Of a stretch of DNA of 64,000 bases, positions 25,677 to 35,543 are shown piece after piece. The DNA lies in IMG/VR virus record IMGVR_UViG_3300008267_010368, positions 78,669 through 142,668 of that record. One strand, 5' to 3'. Position 1 is the first letter of the stretch, and each line of letters starts with the position of its first letter. Source of the stretch: a virus. The position numbers were made by a program, and so were the translations under genes. The notes below the pieces were generated by a model. It saw only the letters and a list, made by a program, of their open reading frames with translations, was not told the DNA's origin and searched no databases.

Positions 25677-26315
25677 ATGGGATCAGCAGAAGAGTTAATG
25701 CAAAGACTTGCAGTTTCAAAAAAAATAATGGAACGACAAGAACAAATTAAACCAGGTTCTATTGATAATAGAAGAATCAATACTCCAATGGTAGACAATT
25801 TTGAGCCGGTGGCAGCAAATTATAATTTACCACAAGAATTTTTAAGTGAACAAAAACCACAAAGACAATTCGACCCAACAAAACCAATAGAAGAAACAAA
25901 GATTATCAATTCCAAATTACCAGACGAAATAAAAAGATTAATGATTGAACAACCAATTGTTCAACCGTCTAGTGTAGGAACAACTGTAATTTCAGATGAT
26001 ATCATCGAAGGTGCTCAAAGATTAATGAAAATGGGTAATAATAAAATTACAGATTACCCCGAAAACGTAAAAACACAACAACCAACAAAAATGCCAGTTT
26101 CAGAAAGTTATAGTTCAAATATAAATGTTTCAGAAATCAAAAGTATGATAAGGGATGTTGTAAGAGACACTGTTAGGGATGTTGTAAGAGAAGAACTAAA
26201 AGATGCAGGAATGATTGTTGAATCCACAGAAAATTTAAATGAAGTTATTCAATTTAAAGTGGGGCAACATTTATTCATAGGAAAAGTTACCAAAGTAAAA
26301 AAGTTACAAAAGTAA
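25677..26315 (+). CDS. Conserved phage protein, possible head-core/scaffold type
   Basis: 212 residues. The first 120 are Pro/Gln-rich and probably disordered. The C-terminal 65 contain an amphipathic helix VSEIKSMIRDVVRDTVRDVV, then EELKDAG and a small beta unit IQFKVGQHLFIGKVTKVKK. This helix-plus-GKVTK ending recurs in T4-like marine phages as a protein of unknown function. It is the last gene before the terminator at 26322. A capsid-core or scaffold-associated role is only a guess. Confidence 0.5.
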   Translation: MGSAEELMQRLAVSKKIMERQEQIKPGSIDNRRINTPMVDNFEPVAANYNLPQEFLSEQKPQRQFDPTKPIEETKIINSKLPDEIKRLMIEQPIVQPSSVGTTVISDDIIEGAQRLMKMGNNKITDYPENVKTQQPTKMPVSESYSSNINVSEIKSMIRDVVRDTVRDVVREELKDAGMIVESTENLNEVIQFKVGQHLFIGKVTKVKKLQK

Positions 26316-26321
26316 AAATAG

Positions 26322-26350
26322 AATCCACCAAATAGGTGGATTTTTTATTT
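26322..26350 (+). terminator. Rho-independent terminator
   Basis: Stem AATCCACC / GGTGGATT with a 5-base loop (aaata), followed by a T-rich run, 6 bases after the gene ending at 26315. It separates the small-protein operon from the glycan operon. Confidence 0.85.
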
Positions 26351-26385
26351 TATTAAACTTATATTTTACTTAAAACAAATTTCAA

Positions 26386-27600
26386 ATGAGTAAAATAAAA
26401 GTTTTAGTTCTTCCTTCAGACCGTACAGGTGTTGGAAAATTCCGTTCAGTAGATCCACATATCATGTTACAAAATAGTCATTCTGATGATTTTCATGTTG
26501 ACATTGATTATGAACCAAAAATTAATGATATAAATTATTGGAAAAATTATGATATTGTACATTTTCACCGTTCAATTGGAAATGATTACAATCAATCAGT
26601 GTCAATTATTCAAAATTTAAACAATATGGGTATTGTCACAATAATGGATTTAGATGACTATTGGTTACCTACAAAGGAACACCCTATTCATCAGTTGGTT
26701 ATTCAACATAAATTACATGAAAAAATTATTGCAAATTTAAAAGTTGCAAGATATGTGACAACAACAACTAGCGTTTTTGCAACCGAAATTTCTAAGTTGA
26801 ATAAAAATGTGTTTGTATTACCAAACGCAATCAATCCAAAAGAACCACAATTTTCACAAGAAACGGAAAAATCAGATAAGTTAAGATTCGGTTGGCTTGG
26901 TGGTTCTTCACATTTGCATGACTTGAAACTTTTGGATGGTACGTTTAGCAAGTTATCCACATTAAAAGACAAGTTTAGTGTATATCTTTGTGGTTTTGAC
27001 ACAAGAGGTACTGTGACTGAAATCAATAAAGATACAGGAGAACAAAAACAGCGAGAAATTAAACCTGAAGAAACGGTATGGGCAAGATATGAAGAAATTT
27101 TTACAAACAACTATAAATTGGTAAGTCCTGAACATAAAAATTTACTTATGAAATTTGAACAAAGTGATTTGATTTCAAAGGATGAATATTTTTACAACCG
27201 TGTTTGGACAAAACCTGTAACAACATATGCATCAAACTACAGATGGTTTGACGTGTCACTTGCACCAATTAAAAATCATATATTTAATAGAGTTAAATCA
27301 CAACTTAAAGTTATTGAAGCGGGGTTTTATAAAAAAGCAATAATTGCATCGAATATCGGTCCTTACACTATTGATTTAAAACACGCACTTAATCAAGGAA
27401 ACTTTACAGATGGTAACGCACTTTTAGTAGACGAAGTTAAAAACCATTCAGATTGGGCGAAATACATGAAAAAATTAATTGAAAATCCAAATTGGGCGTT
27501 TGATTTAGGTGAAAGATTGTATGAAACCGTTAAAGACACTTATGATTTAAATAAAGTAACATCCGATAGAGCAGAACTTTATAAACAACTTGTAAAATGA
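26386..27600 (+). CDS. Glycosyltransferase, GT-B fold (GT4-like)
   Basis: 404 residues. The N-terminal Rossmann half opens with KIKVLVLPSDRTGVGKFRSV and has DIVHFHRSIG and TIMDLDDYW. The C-terminal half has FGWLGGSSHLHDL (about 165-178) and LKVIEAGFYKKAIIASNIGP, the nucleotide-sugar-binding end of GT4 enzymes. It is the first gene of the long operon after the terminator, and its stop overlaps the next start by 4 bases. Donor and acceptor are unknown. Confidence 0.75.
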   Translation: MSKIKVLVLPSDRTGVGKFRSVDPHIMLQNSHSDDFHVDIDYEPKINDINYWKNYDIVHFHRSIGNDYNQSVSIIQNLNNMGIVTIMDLDDYWLPTKEHPIHQLVIQHKLHEKIIANLKVARYVTTTTSVFATEISKLNKNVFVLPNAINPKEPQFSQETEKSDKLRFGWLGGSSHLHDLKLLDGTFSKLSTLKDKFSVYLCGFDTRGTVTEINKDTGEQKQREIKPEETVWARYEEIFTNNYKLVSPEHKNLLMKFEQSDLISKDEYFYNRVWTKPVTTYASNYRWFDVSLAPIKNHIFNRVKSQLKVIEAGFYKKAIIASNIGPYTIDLKHALNQGNFTDGNALLVDEVKNHSDWAKYMKKLIENPNWAFDLGERLYETVKDTYDLNKVTSDRAELYKQLVK

Positions 27601-28319
27601 TTAATATACCAATTACCAAAATTTTGTTTATGGACATTGAAACAGTTGGTGGGTGTCCTGATTATGAATCTTGTATTAGATTTAATCCTGAATTAGCCAA
27701 TCAATATAAGAAATATTTTGATTGGTTTTTGAAAAGGTTTCCAGAAGAATCAGAAAATAATGGGTGGAGTGAAGAAGAACATATGAATCATGTTTTTCAG
27801 TCAAGAGCAGCACTTGTTCCCGAATTTGCAAAAATTGTTTGTGTTTCTTTGGCGTTTGTTTTAGAAAATGGAGAAACCAAAAAACAAACTTTTTCAGGTG
27901 ATAGTGAAAAAGAATTATTACTACAAGTAAGAAATCTATTGGATAGATGTCATAAATTGGATTTTTATCTTTGTGGACACAACCTTAAGAATTTTGATAT
28001 TCCGATGTTAGCAAAAAGAATGATTATCAATGGAATTATGCCATCAAAAATTCTTCCATCATATGACACAAAACCATGGGAAGTAAAAGCTATTGACACA
28101 AAAGAAATTTGGCAATATGGTTCATACTCTTCTATTGGTTCATTAGATTTACTTTGTGCATGTTTGGATATACCAACACCAAAAGATGGTGAAGTGAATG
28201 GAGGAATGGTACATCAAGCATATTGGGGTAATAATAGATTACAAGAAATTGCAGATTACTGTGAAAAAGATGTTGAAGTTTTAATTGAAACAATAAAAAA
28301 ATTAAAAAGTTTAGAATAA
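27597..28319 (+). CDS. DnaQ-like 3'-5' exonuclease (PolB-exonuclease type)
   Basis: 240 residues. Exo I is FMDIETVGG (about 10-18), exo II is CGHNLKNFDIPMLAKR (about 127-142) and exo III is YCEKDVEVLIET (about 220-231), giving the DEDD acidic set. The family resembles the predicted PolB-like 3'-5' exonucleases. It may repair or trim phage DNA, or assist the polymerase, which has its own exonuclease. It lies oddly inside a glycosyltransferase operon, with ATGA coupling to the upstream gene. Confidence 0.82.
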   Translation: MINIPITKILFMDIETVGGCPDYESCIRFNPELANQYKKYFDWFLKRFPEESENNGWSEEEHMNHVFQSRAALVPEFAKIVCVSLAFVLENGETKKQTFSGDSEKELLLQVRNLLDRCHKLDFYLCGHNLKNFDIPMLAKRMIINGIMPSKILPSYDTKPWEVKAIDTKEIWQYGSYSSIGSLDLLCACLDIPTPKDGEVNGGMVHQAYWGNNRLQEIADYCEKDVEVLIETIKKLKSLE

Positions 28320-28320
28320 T

Positions 28321-28923
28321 ATGCAAGAAGATTTAAATGAAATAACACAAAACCTTAAACTACTTAAGGATTTACAAGAAAATATGAATGATTTTGATAT
28401 GGATAACCCTGAATCAATATTAGAATCATTAGGAATAACTGAAGAAGAACTTTCAAATATGTTCTTACAATCTATGGATAATCATAAAATAGATTTAGGA
28501 TTCATTAACAAATCAGATTCTGATAATCCAAAATATGAACATTTGTCTGATTCAGGTTTTGATTTGAGAGCGTCGGAAGAAGTTTGGATTCAAGCTAATG
28601 ATAGAAAACTTATACCGACAGGACTTGTGTTAGATATTCCTGATGGACATGAAATTCAAATTCGTTCAAAAAGTGGATTAGCCCTTAATCAAGGACTTAT
28701 GGTTTTAAATTCACCAGGAACTGTAGATAGTGGTTACTTGGGGGAAATCAAAGTAATTTTATTCAATACCACATCAGAAAGAATTAAAATTTCCAAAGGA
28801 CAAAAAATTGCACAAGCAGTACTTTGTCCTGTAATTTCGGGAAAATGGATTAATTTTGTAGAACTTTCTGAAGTGGGAACAAAAGACAGAAACGATAACG
28901 GATTTGGAAGTACTGGGTTATGA
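28321..28923 (+). CDS. dut: dUTPase with N-terminal extension
   Basis: 200 residues. It hydrolyses dUTP to dUMP and pyrophosphate, keeping uracil out of DNA and supplying dTMP synthesis. All five trimeric-dUTPase motifs are present: SDSGFDLRA (I, about 76-84), RSKSGLAL (II), GTVDSGYLGE (III, catalytic Asp136), KGQKIAQAVLCPV (IV) and RNDNGFGSTG (V). The first 58 residues are an additional acidic helical segment not found in standard dUTPases. It overlaps the next gene by 4 bases. Confidence 0.95.
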   Translation: MQEDLNEITQNLKLLKDLQENMNDFDMDNPESILESLGITEEELSNMFLQSMDNHKIDLGFINKSDSDNPKYEHLSDSGFDLRASEEVWIQANDRKLIPTGLVLDIPDGHEIQIRSKSGLALNQGLMVLNSPGTVDSGYLGEIKVILFNTTSERIKISKGQKIAQAVLCPVISGKWINFVELSEVGTKDRNDNGFGSTGL

Positions 28924-30557
28924 TTACAATAGGATTTTCAACAAGAAAAATAGATTCTGATTTTGTATCAATGTTGAAAAAAACATCAGGGGTATCTAAT
29001 TTGGAAATAGTTCCTGTGGAAAATAATGGTGAATATTCTTTGACTGAAGTATACAACAAAATACTCGAAAATTCTAAAAATGACGTTGTTGTGTTATGTC
29101 ACGATGATATATATTTCGATTCAAAGAATTGGGGACAAAAGATATTAAATCATTTCAAAAGAAATTCTAATTATGGTGTTTTAGGTTTAGCAGGTTCTAC
29201 TTTGTTACCTAAAAGTGCAAAGTGGTGGGAAGACTTTTCCAAAATGAAAGGAATAGTAAACCATGAACATGAAGGAAAAAAATGGGAATCAAAGTATTCA
29301 AACAGTAAGGGAAATCAGTTAGATGATGTTGTTTTAGTTGATGGTTTGTTTATTGTAGTTAATAAAAAAAATATCCAACACAATTTTAATGAAGAAATAA
29401 AAGGGTTTCATTTCTACGATGTTGATTTTTCATTTAGAAATTTTATGTCTGATGTGAAAATTGGTGTAATGTACGATGTTAGAGTCACACACAAGTCGAT
29501 TGGACAAACAAATGAACAATGGGAAAAAAATAGAGAATTGTTTGCAGAAAACTACAAAGAAGTTTTACCTATAAAAATTAAAAGAAATTTAAATTTAGAA
29601 TCCCCCATCAAAGTTTTGTTATCGTGTTTGTTTTTCAAAACATATACTGGTTCAGAAATGTATGTTTATGAATTAGCAAGAGGACTTAAAAAATTAAATT
29701 GTGACGTGACGGTATTGTCGGATATCAACGGACCTTTATCTAAAATAGCACAACAACAAGGAATAAAAACATTACCATTTAATGAACCACCTGGTTATAA
29801 ATTAGGTGATGGAAAATGGGGATTTAAAACACCACAAGGAAATCAAGTATCACAACCAAACTTAATGTACAAAACAGGTGATGTTGATTTTGATATAATT
29901 CACACACAACATTTACCAGTTACAAATAAAATTTGTGAATTATATCCTAATATCGATAAAATTAGTACAATACATTCAGAAGTAATTGAATTAGAAAATC
30001 CAGTTATAAATGAAAAAATAAAAAAATATATTTGTATCAGACCTGAAATTCAAAAACATATTGTTCAAAATTTTAATATTCCTACTGAATCCACTGAAGT
30101 CATATATAATCCAATTGACTCTGATAGGTTTAATACCAAAAATATAAAAGATAATGATTATGTATTATTTGTTGGTACAATTGATTATTTAAGAGAAAAC
30201 GCAATAAAAGATTTGTTATTTTACACAAAATCAATAGGAAAAGAATTTTGGATTGTTGGGGAAAATAAATCGAATTATTTAAATGATTTATTAATTTATA
30301 ATCATGTCAAACATTTTGAACCGACACAAAAAATTGAAAAGTATGTGAAAAATTGTTCTGAAACTGCAGGAATACTTTTAGGTAGAACAACAATTGAAGG
30401 GTGGATGTGTGGGAAATACGGTTGGATTTATAATGTAGATAACAATGGTACTATCTTGGAAAAGAAAAGATATTCAGTTCCTAATGATACTGATAAATTC
30501 AATTACATAGAAGTTGCAAAAAAAATTAAAACTGAATACATAAAAATATTAAATTAA
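28920..30557 (+). CDS. Two-domain glycosyltransferase (GT-A plus GT-B fusion)
   Basis: 545 residues. Residues 1-215 are a GT-A domain (opening MITIGFSTRKID, acidic metal site VVLCHDDIYFD at about 60, GFHFYDVDFSFRNF at about 160). Residues 228-545 are a GT-B domain of GT4 type (VLLSCLFFKTYTGSEMYVYE, DIIHTQHLPVT, VLFVGTIDYL, and RTTIEGWMCGKYG at the nucleotide-sugar site). One chain could add two sugars in succession. It overlaps dut by 4 bases and is followed by the epimerase with a 1-base overlap. Confidence 0.78.
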   Translation: MITIGFSTRKIDSDFVSMLKKTSGVSNLEIVPVENNGEYSLTEVYNKILENSKNDVVVLCHDDIYFDSKNWGQKILNHFKRNSNYGVLGLAGSTLLPKSAKWWEDFSKMKGIVNHEHEGKKWESKYSNSKGNQLDDVVLVDGLFIVVNKKNIQHNFNEEIKGFHFYDVDFSFRNFMSDVKIGVMYDVRVTHKSIGQTNEQWEKNRELFAENYKEVLPIKIKRNLNLESPIKVLLSCLFFKTYTGSEMYVYELARGLKKLNCDVTVLSDINGPLSKIAQQQGIKTLPFNEPPGYKLGDGKWGFKTPQGNQVSQPNLMYKTGDVDFDIIHTQHLPVTNKICELYPNIDKISTIHSEVIELENPVINEKIKKYICIRPEIQKHIVQNFNIPTESTEVIYNPIDSDRFNTKNIKDNDYVLFVGTIDYLRENAIKDLLFYTKSIGKEFWIVGENKSNYLNDLLIYNHVKHFEPTQKIEKYVKNCSETAGILLGRTTIEGWMCGKYGWIYNVDNNGTILEKKRYSVPNDTDKFNYIEVAKKIKTEYIKILN

Positions 30558-31621
30558 TGAAAAACATAATTACAGTTACGGGTATTCGTCCAGATTTTAT
30601 AAGAATGTCTGAAATCTTTAAAAAATTAGACAAAGAGTTTAATCACGTATTAATTCACACAGGACAACATTTCGATAGACTTTTGTCTGACGTTTTTTTT
30701 GAAGAGTTACAAATCAGGGAACCCGATTATAATTTAAATATTGGGGGTGTAGGTAAAGAACACTTCCATCAAACATCGGAACTTTCCATTAAATTAATTG
30801 AATTAATTAGAAATGAAAATTTAAATCCAGATATTATAATATTTTTGGGAGATTCAAATTCTGTGGTTTCTTCAGTTTCTTTAAAAAAAGAAGGTTACAA
30901 AATCGGTCACATTGAAGCTGGAATGAGATCATACGACAAAAGGATGTTAGAAGAAATAAATAGAATCGTATGTGATCATTGCAGTGATTTTTTATTTGTT
31001 TATCATGATAATTACAAAAATAAAGCAATTAAAGAAAACATTGATAGTGACTCAATTTATGTTGTAGGTAATACCATTGTTGAAGTGGTGAATAAATTTA
31101 AACCGTTAAGAAAAAAACTTAATGACAAAATAATTTTAGACATACATAGACCAGAAAATTTCAAACATAAAGAAAGATTAGAAAATATAATAGAATACTC
31201 AAAACTCATGTCATTAGAACATAATTTACCTTTGTATATGTTAGGGTTTAAAAGAACAATAGACTACATTAAAGAATTTAAAATTGATTTAGGGGATATG
31301 CAAGTTATTGACTTACTTCCATTTAAAAAGTATATTGATTATGTATACGATTCTAAATTCATAATTTCAGATTCTGGTACAGCACAAGAGGAGCCTGCAC
31401 TTTTAGACACTCCCGTTATAGTGCCTAGGGATTTTACTGAAAGACCAGAATCTATCGATAATTATTGTTCTTTTATGATTGACGTTAATAAAAACAACGA
31501 TAAATCTTGGTATAATAGTAAAAAATGGTTGACTGAATATAGTAATAAAAAAAATACAGAATGGTTAGGTAATGGGAAAACTTCCGATATAATTGTAAAA
31601 ATATTAAAAAATTTAGAATAA
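30557..31621 (+). CDS. UDP-N-acetylglucosamine 2-epimerase family (WecB-like)
   Basis: 354 residues, close to the usual 370. It would interconvert UDP-GlcNAc and UDP-ManNAc. Visible signatures: VTGIRPDFIRM (N-terminus), LIHTGQHFD (about 34-42), FLGDSN, GHIEAGMRSYDKRMLEEINR (about 116-135), LDIHRPENF (about 195), and SDSGTAQEEPALLDTPVI with RDFTERPE (about 272-298). It provides a sugar precursor for the neighbouring glycosyltransferases. The start and end each overlap the neighbours by one base (TAATG). Confidence 0.9.
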   Translation: MKNIITVTGIRPDFIRMSEIFKKLDKEFNHVLIHTGQHFDRLLSDVFFEELQIREPDYNLNIGGVGKEHFHQTSELSIKLIELIRNENLNPDIIIFLGDSNSVVSSVSLKKEGYKIGHIEAGMRSYDKRMLEEINRIVCDHCSDFLFVYHDNYKNKAIKENIDSDSIYVVGNTIVEVVNKFKPLRKKLNDKIILDIHRPENFKHKERLENIIEYSKLMSLEHNLPLYMLGFKRTIDYIKEFKIDLGDMQVIDLLPFKKYIDYVYDSKFIISDSGTAQEEPALLDTPVIVPRDFTERPESIDNYCSFMIDVNKNNDKSWYNSKKWLTEYSNKKNTEWLGNGKTSDIIVKILKNLE

Positions 31622-32427
31622 TGAAAATTTCAATAGTAACATCATATTACAATAGAAAAAAACAATTAATAAATACTTTAAATACAATACAAAAGTCAAA
31701 ACACGTAGACAATGTAGAGTTTATTATTACAGACGATTGCTCTTCATTAGAACATGATATTACAGATATCCCCGAAATTTTTCCATTCGTAAAAGTACTT
31801 AAAGTATTACCAACAGAAAGATGGTACACAAATCCTTGCGTTCCTTTTAATAAATCAATAAATGAAGCAACCGGAGATATTATAATTTTACAAAATCCAG
31901 AATGTTTGCATGTTGGGGACATATTAGATGATATTGTAAATAATATAAATGATGAAAACTATTTAACGTATGCGGTCTATTCATTAAACAAAACCAAAAC
32001 AGAACAACTACAAAATTTAGACTTCAGTTATGATGATATTTTTGATAAAATTATAAATGTATCACTACCATTTAATAATATTAATTATGTTAGAGAGGGT
32101 GAGTCTTGTTGGTATAACCATTCAATTTATAGACCCGCTCATTATCATTTTTTGTCCGCAATTACAAAAAAAAATATGGATAAATTAGGGGGGTTCGATG
32201 AAAGATTTTCTAATGGAATTGGGTTTGATGATGATGAGTTACTACATAGAATTAAACTATTAGGTTTAGAATTAAAAATACAAGACACTCCATTTGCAAT
32301 TCATCAATGGCATTATAGTGAAAATAATTTTTTTGCTAAATCACATAATATAATGGAATCAATCAGAAAAAATCAAAACCTTTTTGAAAATATTACAAAA
32401 AATTTAATTAATCCTCATGTTAACTAA
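31621..32427 (+). CDS. Family 2-type glycosyltransferase
   Basis: 268 residues, GT-A fold. The start KISIVTSYYNRKKQLINTL and FIITDDCSS are the nucleotide-binding elements. The C-terminal GGFDERFSNGIGFDDDELLH is the acceptor/catalytic segment. It resembles the gene at 34734 along its whole length (NPC.PFN, GDIIIL.NPE, GFDERF..G.G.DDDE), so the two are paralogues. It overlaps the next gene by 11 bases. Confidence 0.8.
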   Translation: MKISIVTSYYNRKKQLINTLNTIQKSKHVDNVEFIITDDCSSLEHDITDIPEIFPFVKVLKVLPTERWYTNPCVPFNKSINEATGDIIILQNPECLHVGDILDDIVNNINDENYLTYAVYSLNKTKTEQLQNLDFSYDDIFDKIINVSLPFNNINYVREGESCWYNHSIYRPAHYHFLSAITKKNMDKLGGFDERFSNGIGFDDDELLHRIKLLGLELKIQDTPFAIHQWHYSENNFFAKSHNIMESIRKNQNLFENITKNLINPHVN

Positions 32428-33223
32428 AATTCCTAAAATTATGCATTTTTATTGGGACAAATCTAAATTGTCTTATCTTCAATACATGACAATAGTAAGT
32501 TTCAATAAATTTAACCCTGATTGGCAAATTATTTTACATGAACCTAAGAAACCATTTTATGGGGATATTACTTGGAAAACCGGAGAGCAAGAATTAAAAT
32601 ATGATGGGTATAATTGGTACTACGATTTAAAGAATTTAAAATACATTAATTTCAATGAAGTGGATTTTGAAAAAATTGGTTTTACTAATGAAATACCTGA
32701 AATTTATAAATCAGATTTTTTGAGATGGTACTTGTTAAGTACTGACGGTGGTGGTTGGTCAGATATGGATATTTTATATCTAAAGCCCTTGGATTTTTTA
32801 AATGTCGGGGATTCAGATACTGTAATTTGTTTAAGAAAAGATATTCACATAATTGGGTTCTTTTTATCTATCCCAAATAACATTTATTTTAAAAAAATAG
32901 TAAATTTAATTGACGTAAATTTTGATAGGACAAAGTACCAATCTATTGGTTCTACTTTACTTAATCAACTTTACCCAAAAGGGTTTGATAAAAATTTACC
33001 TAATAAAATGAAAATTATTAATCCGACCTGTTTTTACCCATTTAGTGATACTGAAATAGAAAAAATATTTTCAGGTATAAATTTGGGAAATTTGTCGGAC
33101 GACACCATTGGTATCCATTGGTATAATGGATCTAATATAAGTAAAAAATTTAATAATTTTTACAATTACAAAACAAAAAATATTAATAACACAATAACAG
33201 AATTAATAAATAAATTTATATGA
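32417..33223 (+). CDS. GT32-type glycosyltransferase (DXD sugar-binding)
   Basis: 268 residues. The opening IPKIMHFYWDKSKLSYLQY, then NPDWQIILHEP and KSDFLRWYLLSTDGGGWSDM ending DILYL (DXD at about residue 114) are the signatures of the DXD-containing, GT32-like family related to Och1 and toxin-type transferases. GIHWYNGS near residue 233 is the usual conserved end. It overlaps both neighbours by a few bases in the operon. Confidence 0.82.
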   Translation: MLTKIPKIMHFYWDKSKLSYLQYMTIVSFNKFNPDWQIILHEPKKPFYGDITWKTGEQELKYDGYNWYYDLKNLKYINFNEVDFEKIGFTNEIPEIYKSDFLRWYLLSTDGGGWSDMDILYLKPLDFLNVGDSDTVICLRKDIHIIGFFLSIPNNIYFKKIVNLIDVNFDRTKYQSIGSTLLNQLYPKGFDKNLPNKMKIINPTCFYPFSDTEIEKIFSGINLGNLSDDTIGIHWYNGSNISKKFNNFYNYKTKNINNTITELINKFI

Positions 33224-34737
33224 AAATAGTTGGTTTTACACAATTAAGAAATGAACTTTCTAAAGGAAATTTAGAAAATTGGTTTAAACAAATGTCAGTT
33301 TGTGATTATATCTATGTATTCGATCAAAATTCTGACGATGGTAGTTTAGAATACTATAAACAATTTAAAAATTGTGTGGTTATTGAGTCTCCGACAAATA
33401 GATTTAATGAAGAATTAATTTGTAAAAAGGAATTGCTGGAAAAATTATTATCTGAACACCCTGACACTGATTGGATTCTTTGGTTAGATGGCGATTTATT
33501 ATTGGATGGTAGATTATTAAAGAACAATGGGGAAGAATTAAAAAATATGTGTCAATTAGGGACAAATTATGGAATTGATGGATTTTTTTTCAATCACTAC
33601 AATCTTTGGAGAAGTGATATACATTATAGAATAGATGATTCATATCATTCTTTAAATGGCGGTTGGTGCCCATTATGGAGAAATAATGGTAAACTTAATT
33701 TTCAACCATTGTCCGGTTTACATTTACCGCAATATCCTAATGGTATTCAAAAAGTAAGTAAAACCGATTTTTCGGTTGTACATCGAGGATTTGCCACTGA
33801 CTATCAGATAATAACAAAATATAATGTTTACAAGTCTAACGGACAAAATGGATGGAAACTTGAAAGGTTATTAAATGAAATGACTTTGAAAGTAGAAGAA
33901 TTAGATAAAAATTTATTACCCGATTGGTTTATAATTACAGATGATATAAATCCAAAAAATAAAAAACTTATTAGAGAAATTTATAATGAAAATAATGGAT
34001 TAATAACTAATGAAAAAAAAGAAATAGAAGTAATTAGTCTTATTTTTAAATCAGAAGATTATTTAAATTTGATACATAATGAAATGAAAAGCAAAAAATC
34101 AAAAGTTTTTGGTTGGGATGTAAAATTTAGAATTGTTGCAAATGACGCTACTGAAGAAATCATAGAAAAATTAAAATCTTTAGATATCCCATACTCAATT
34201 TACAACGATCCAAATCCCAATGATTATTATTTAAATAGGGTTTATAGATGTTGGAATTTTGCAGGAAAAACAAGTCAATACGATAACATATGTTTTGTAA
34301 ATTCGGACATGGTTTTTAGTGATGGGTGGCTTTCTAACTTGTTGAAACACCATGATGGTAAAAATATACCTTGCTCTAGATTAGTGGAAAGTGGTAAATT
34401 ATTAAGTGGACAACACGCAATTAGTTATAATTGTGGTAAAACACCTAATGAAATTGATTATAAAAAGTGGCACGATGTTGTAGATAAACTCACAAACGAG
34501 TCAATTCAAAACGGAGGGTTATTTATGCCGTGTGTTTTTGAAACTAAAAAATTTATAGAGTCTGGTATGTATCCTGAAGGTAATATATACAGGGATGGTA
34601 TTGGTACTTTAAATGGTTTTGTACAATCAGGAGATGATTGGTTTTTTAAAAAATTAGAAAAAGATTATGGAATGAAACATATAACTGTTTTTGATTCTTT
34701 AGTGTACCACATACAAGAAGGAGAAAAAGATTCATGA
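33220..34737 (+). CDS. Tandem GT-A glycosyltransferase (two catalytic domains)
   Basis: 505 residues with two GT-A units. The first (1-240) has YIYVFDQNSDDGSLEYY and DWILWLDGDLLLDG (acidic metal site at about 85). The second (265-505) has EVISLIFKSEDYLN, NICFVNSDMVFSDGWLSNLL (about 360-380) and a terminal SGDDWFFKKL. It could be a bifunctional polymerising or two-step transferase. It overlaps both neighbours by 4 bases. Confidence 0.72.
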   Translation: MKIVGFTQLRNELSKGNLENWFKQMSVCDYIYVFDQNSDDGSLEYYKQFKNCVVIESPTNRFNEELICKKELLEKLLSEHPDTDWILWLDGDLLLDGRLLKNNGEELKNMCQLGTNYGIDGFFFNHYNLWRSDIHYRIDDSYHSLNGGWCPLWRNNGKLNFQPLSGLHLPQYPNGIQKVSKTDFSVVHRGFATDYQIITKYNVYKSNGQNGWKLERLLNEMTLKVEELDKNLLPDWFIITDDINPKNKKLIREIYNENNGLITNEKKEIEVISLIFKSEDYLNLIHNEMKSKKSKVFGWDVKFRIVANDATEEIIEKLKSLDIPYSIYNDPNPNDYYLNRVYRCWNFAGKTSQYDNICFVNSDMVFSDGWLSNLLKHHDGKNIPCSRLVESGKLLSGQHAISYNCGKTPNEIDYKKWHDVVDKLTNESIQNGGLFMPCVFETKKFIESGMYPEGNIYRDGIGTLNGFVQSGDDWFFKKLEKDYGMKHITVFDSLVYHIQEGEKDS

Positions 34738-35543
34738 AAAAAAAAGTTTCCATAATTTTACCTTACTACAACAGAAAAGAATTAATTTTAAATACTTTAA
34801 AAAGTTTTGAATTTTTTTATTCAAACTATGATAATTTAGAAATAATTATAGTCGACGATTTTTCTTCTGAAAACGAAAGATTAGATAACGTTTTGAATTT
34901 CAATTTAAATATAAAATTAATAAGATTAAAAACAAAAAATGGTATTAATCCTTGTTATCCGTATAATGTTGGTGTTAGAAATTCAGTAGGGGATATTATA
35001 ATATTAAGTTCCCCAGAAACTTTTCATACTACAAATATGTTTGAACTAACTAATAATTTTGAAAATTTAAACGATTCAACTTATATATTGATGTCTGTGT
35101 TTTGTTTAACTGATTTAACTTTGATTAAAGATTTATTGGTTAATTTCGAAGATAATATAGAAAATTTTAATCTGAATAAGGAATTTTTTGAAAAAAATTT
35201 GGGTGAATTGGGTTATTCGTTTAATAACAAACTTGGTTCATGGTATTTACATTCTATCCATAAACCATCTGGATTAAATTTTTTATCGGCAATATCAAGA
35301 AATACTTATTTTGAATTATCCGGGTTTGACGAAAGATTTAGATTTGGTACTGGGTATGATGATGACGAATTTAAAGAAAGGTTACTTGAAAATAATTTAG
35401 ATTTTATCTATTATGATAATATATGTGCAATCCATGTTAACCATGAAATTGTTAATAATTTACCTCCTACCACAAATTATAATCTTTTTATTCAAACAAA
35501 AAAAAATAAATATTTAAAAAATAATTCATGGGGAATAAATTGA
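34734..35543 (+). CDS. Family 2-type glycosyltransferase, paralogue of 31621
   Basis: 269 residues. Elements: KVSIILPYYNRKELILNTLK, IIIVDDFSS, GDIIILSSPETFHT and SGFDERFRFGTGYDDDEF. It has the same architecture as the gene at 31621, which implies duplication within the operon and probably a related acceptor. It overlaps its neighbours by 4 and 16 bases. Confidence 0.8.
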   Translation: MKKKVSIILPYYNRKELILNTLKSFEFFYSNYDNLEIIIVDDFSSENERLDNVLNFNLNIKLIRLKTKNGINPCYPYNVGVRNSVGDIIILSSPETFHTTNMFELTNNFENLNDSTYILMSVFCLTDLTLIKDLLVNFEDNIENFNLNKEFFEKNLGELGYSFNNKLGSWYLHSIHKPSGLNFLSAISRNTYFELSGFDERFRFGTGYDDDEFKERLLENNLDFIYYDNICAIHVNHEIVNNLPPTTNYNLFIQTKKNKYLKNNSWGIN

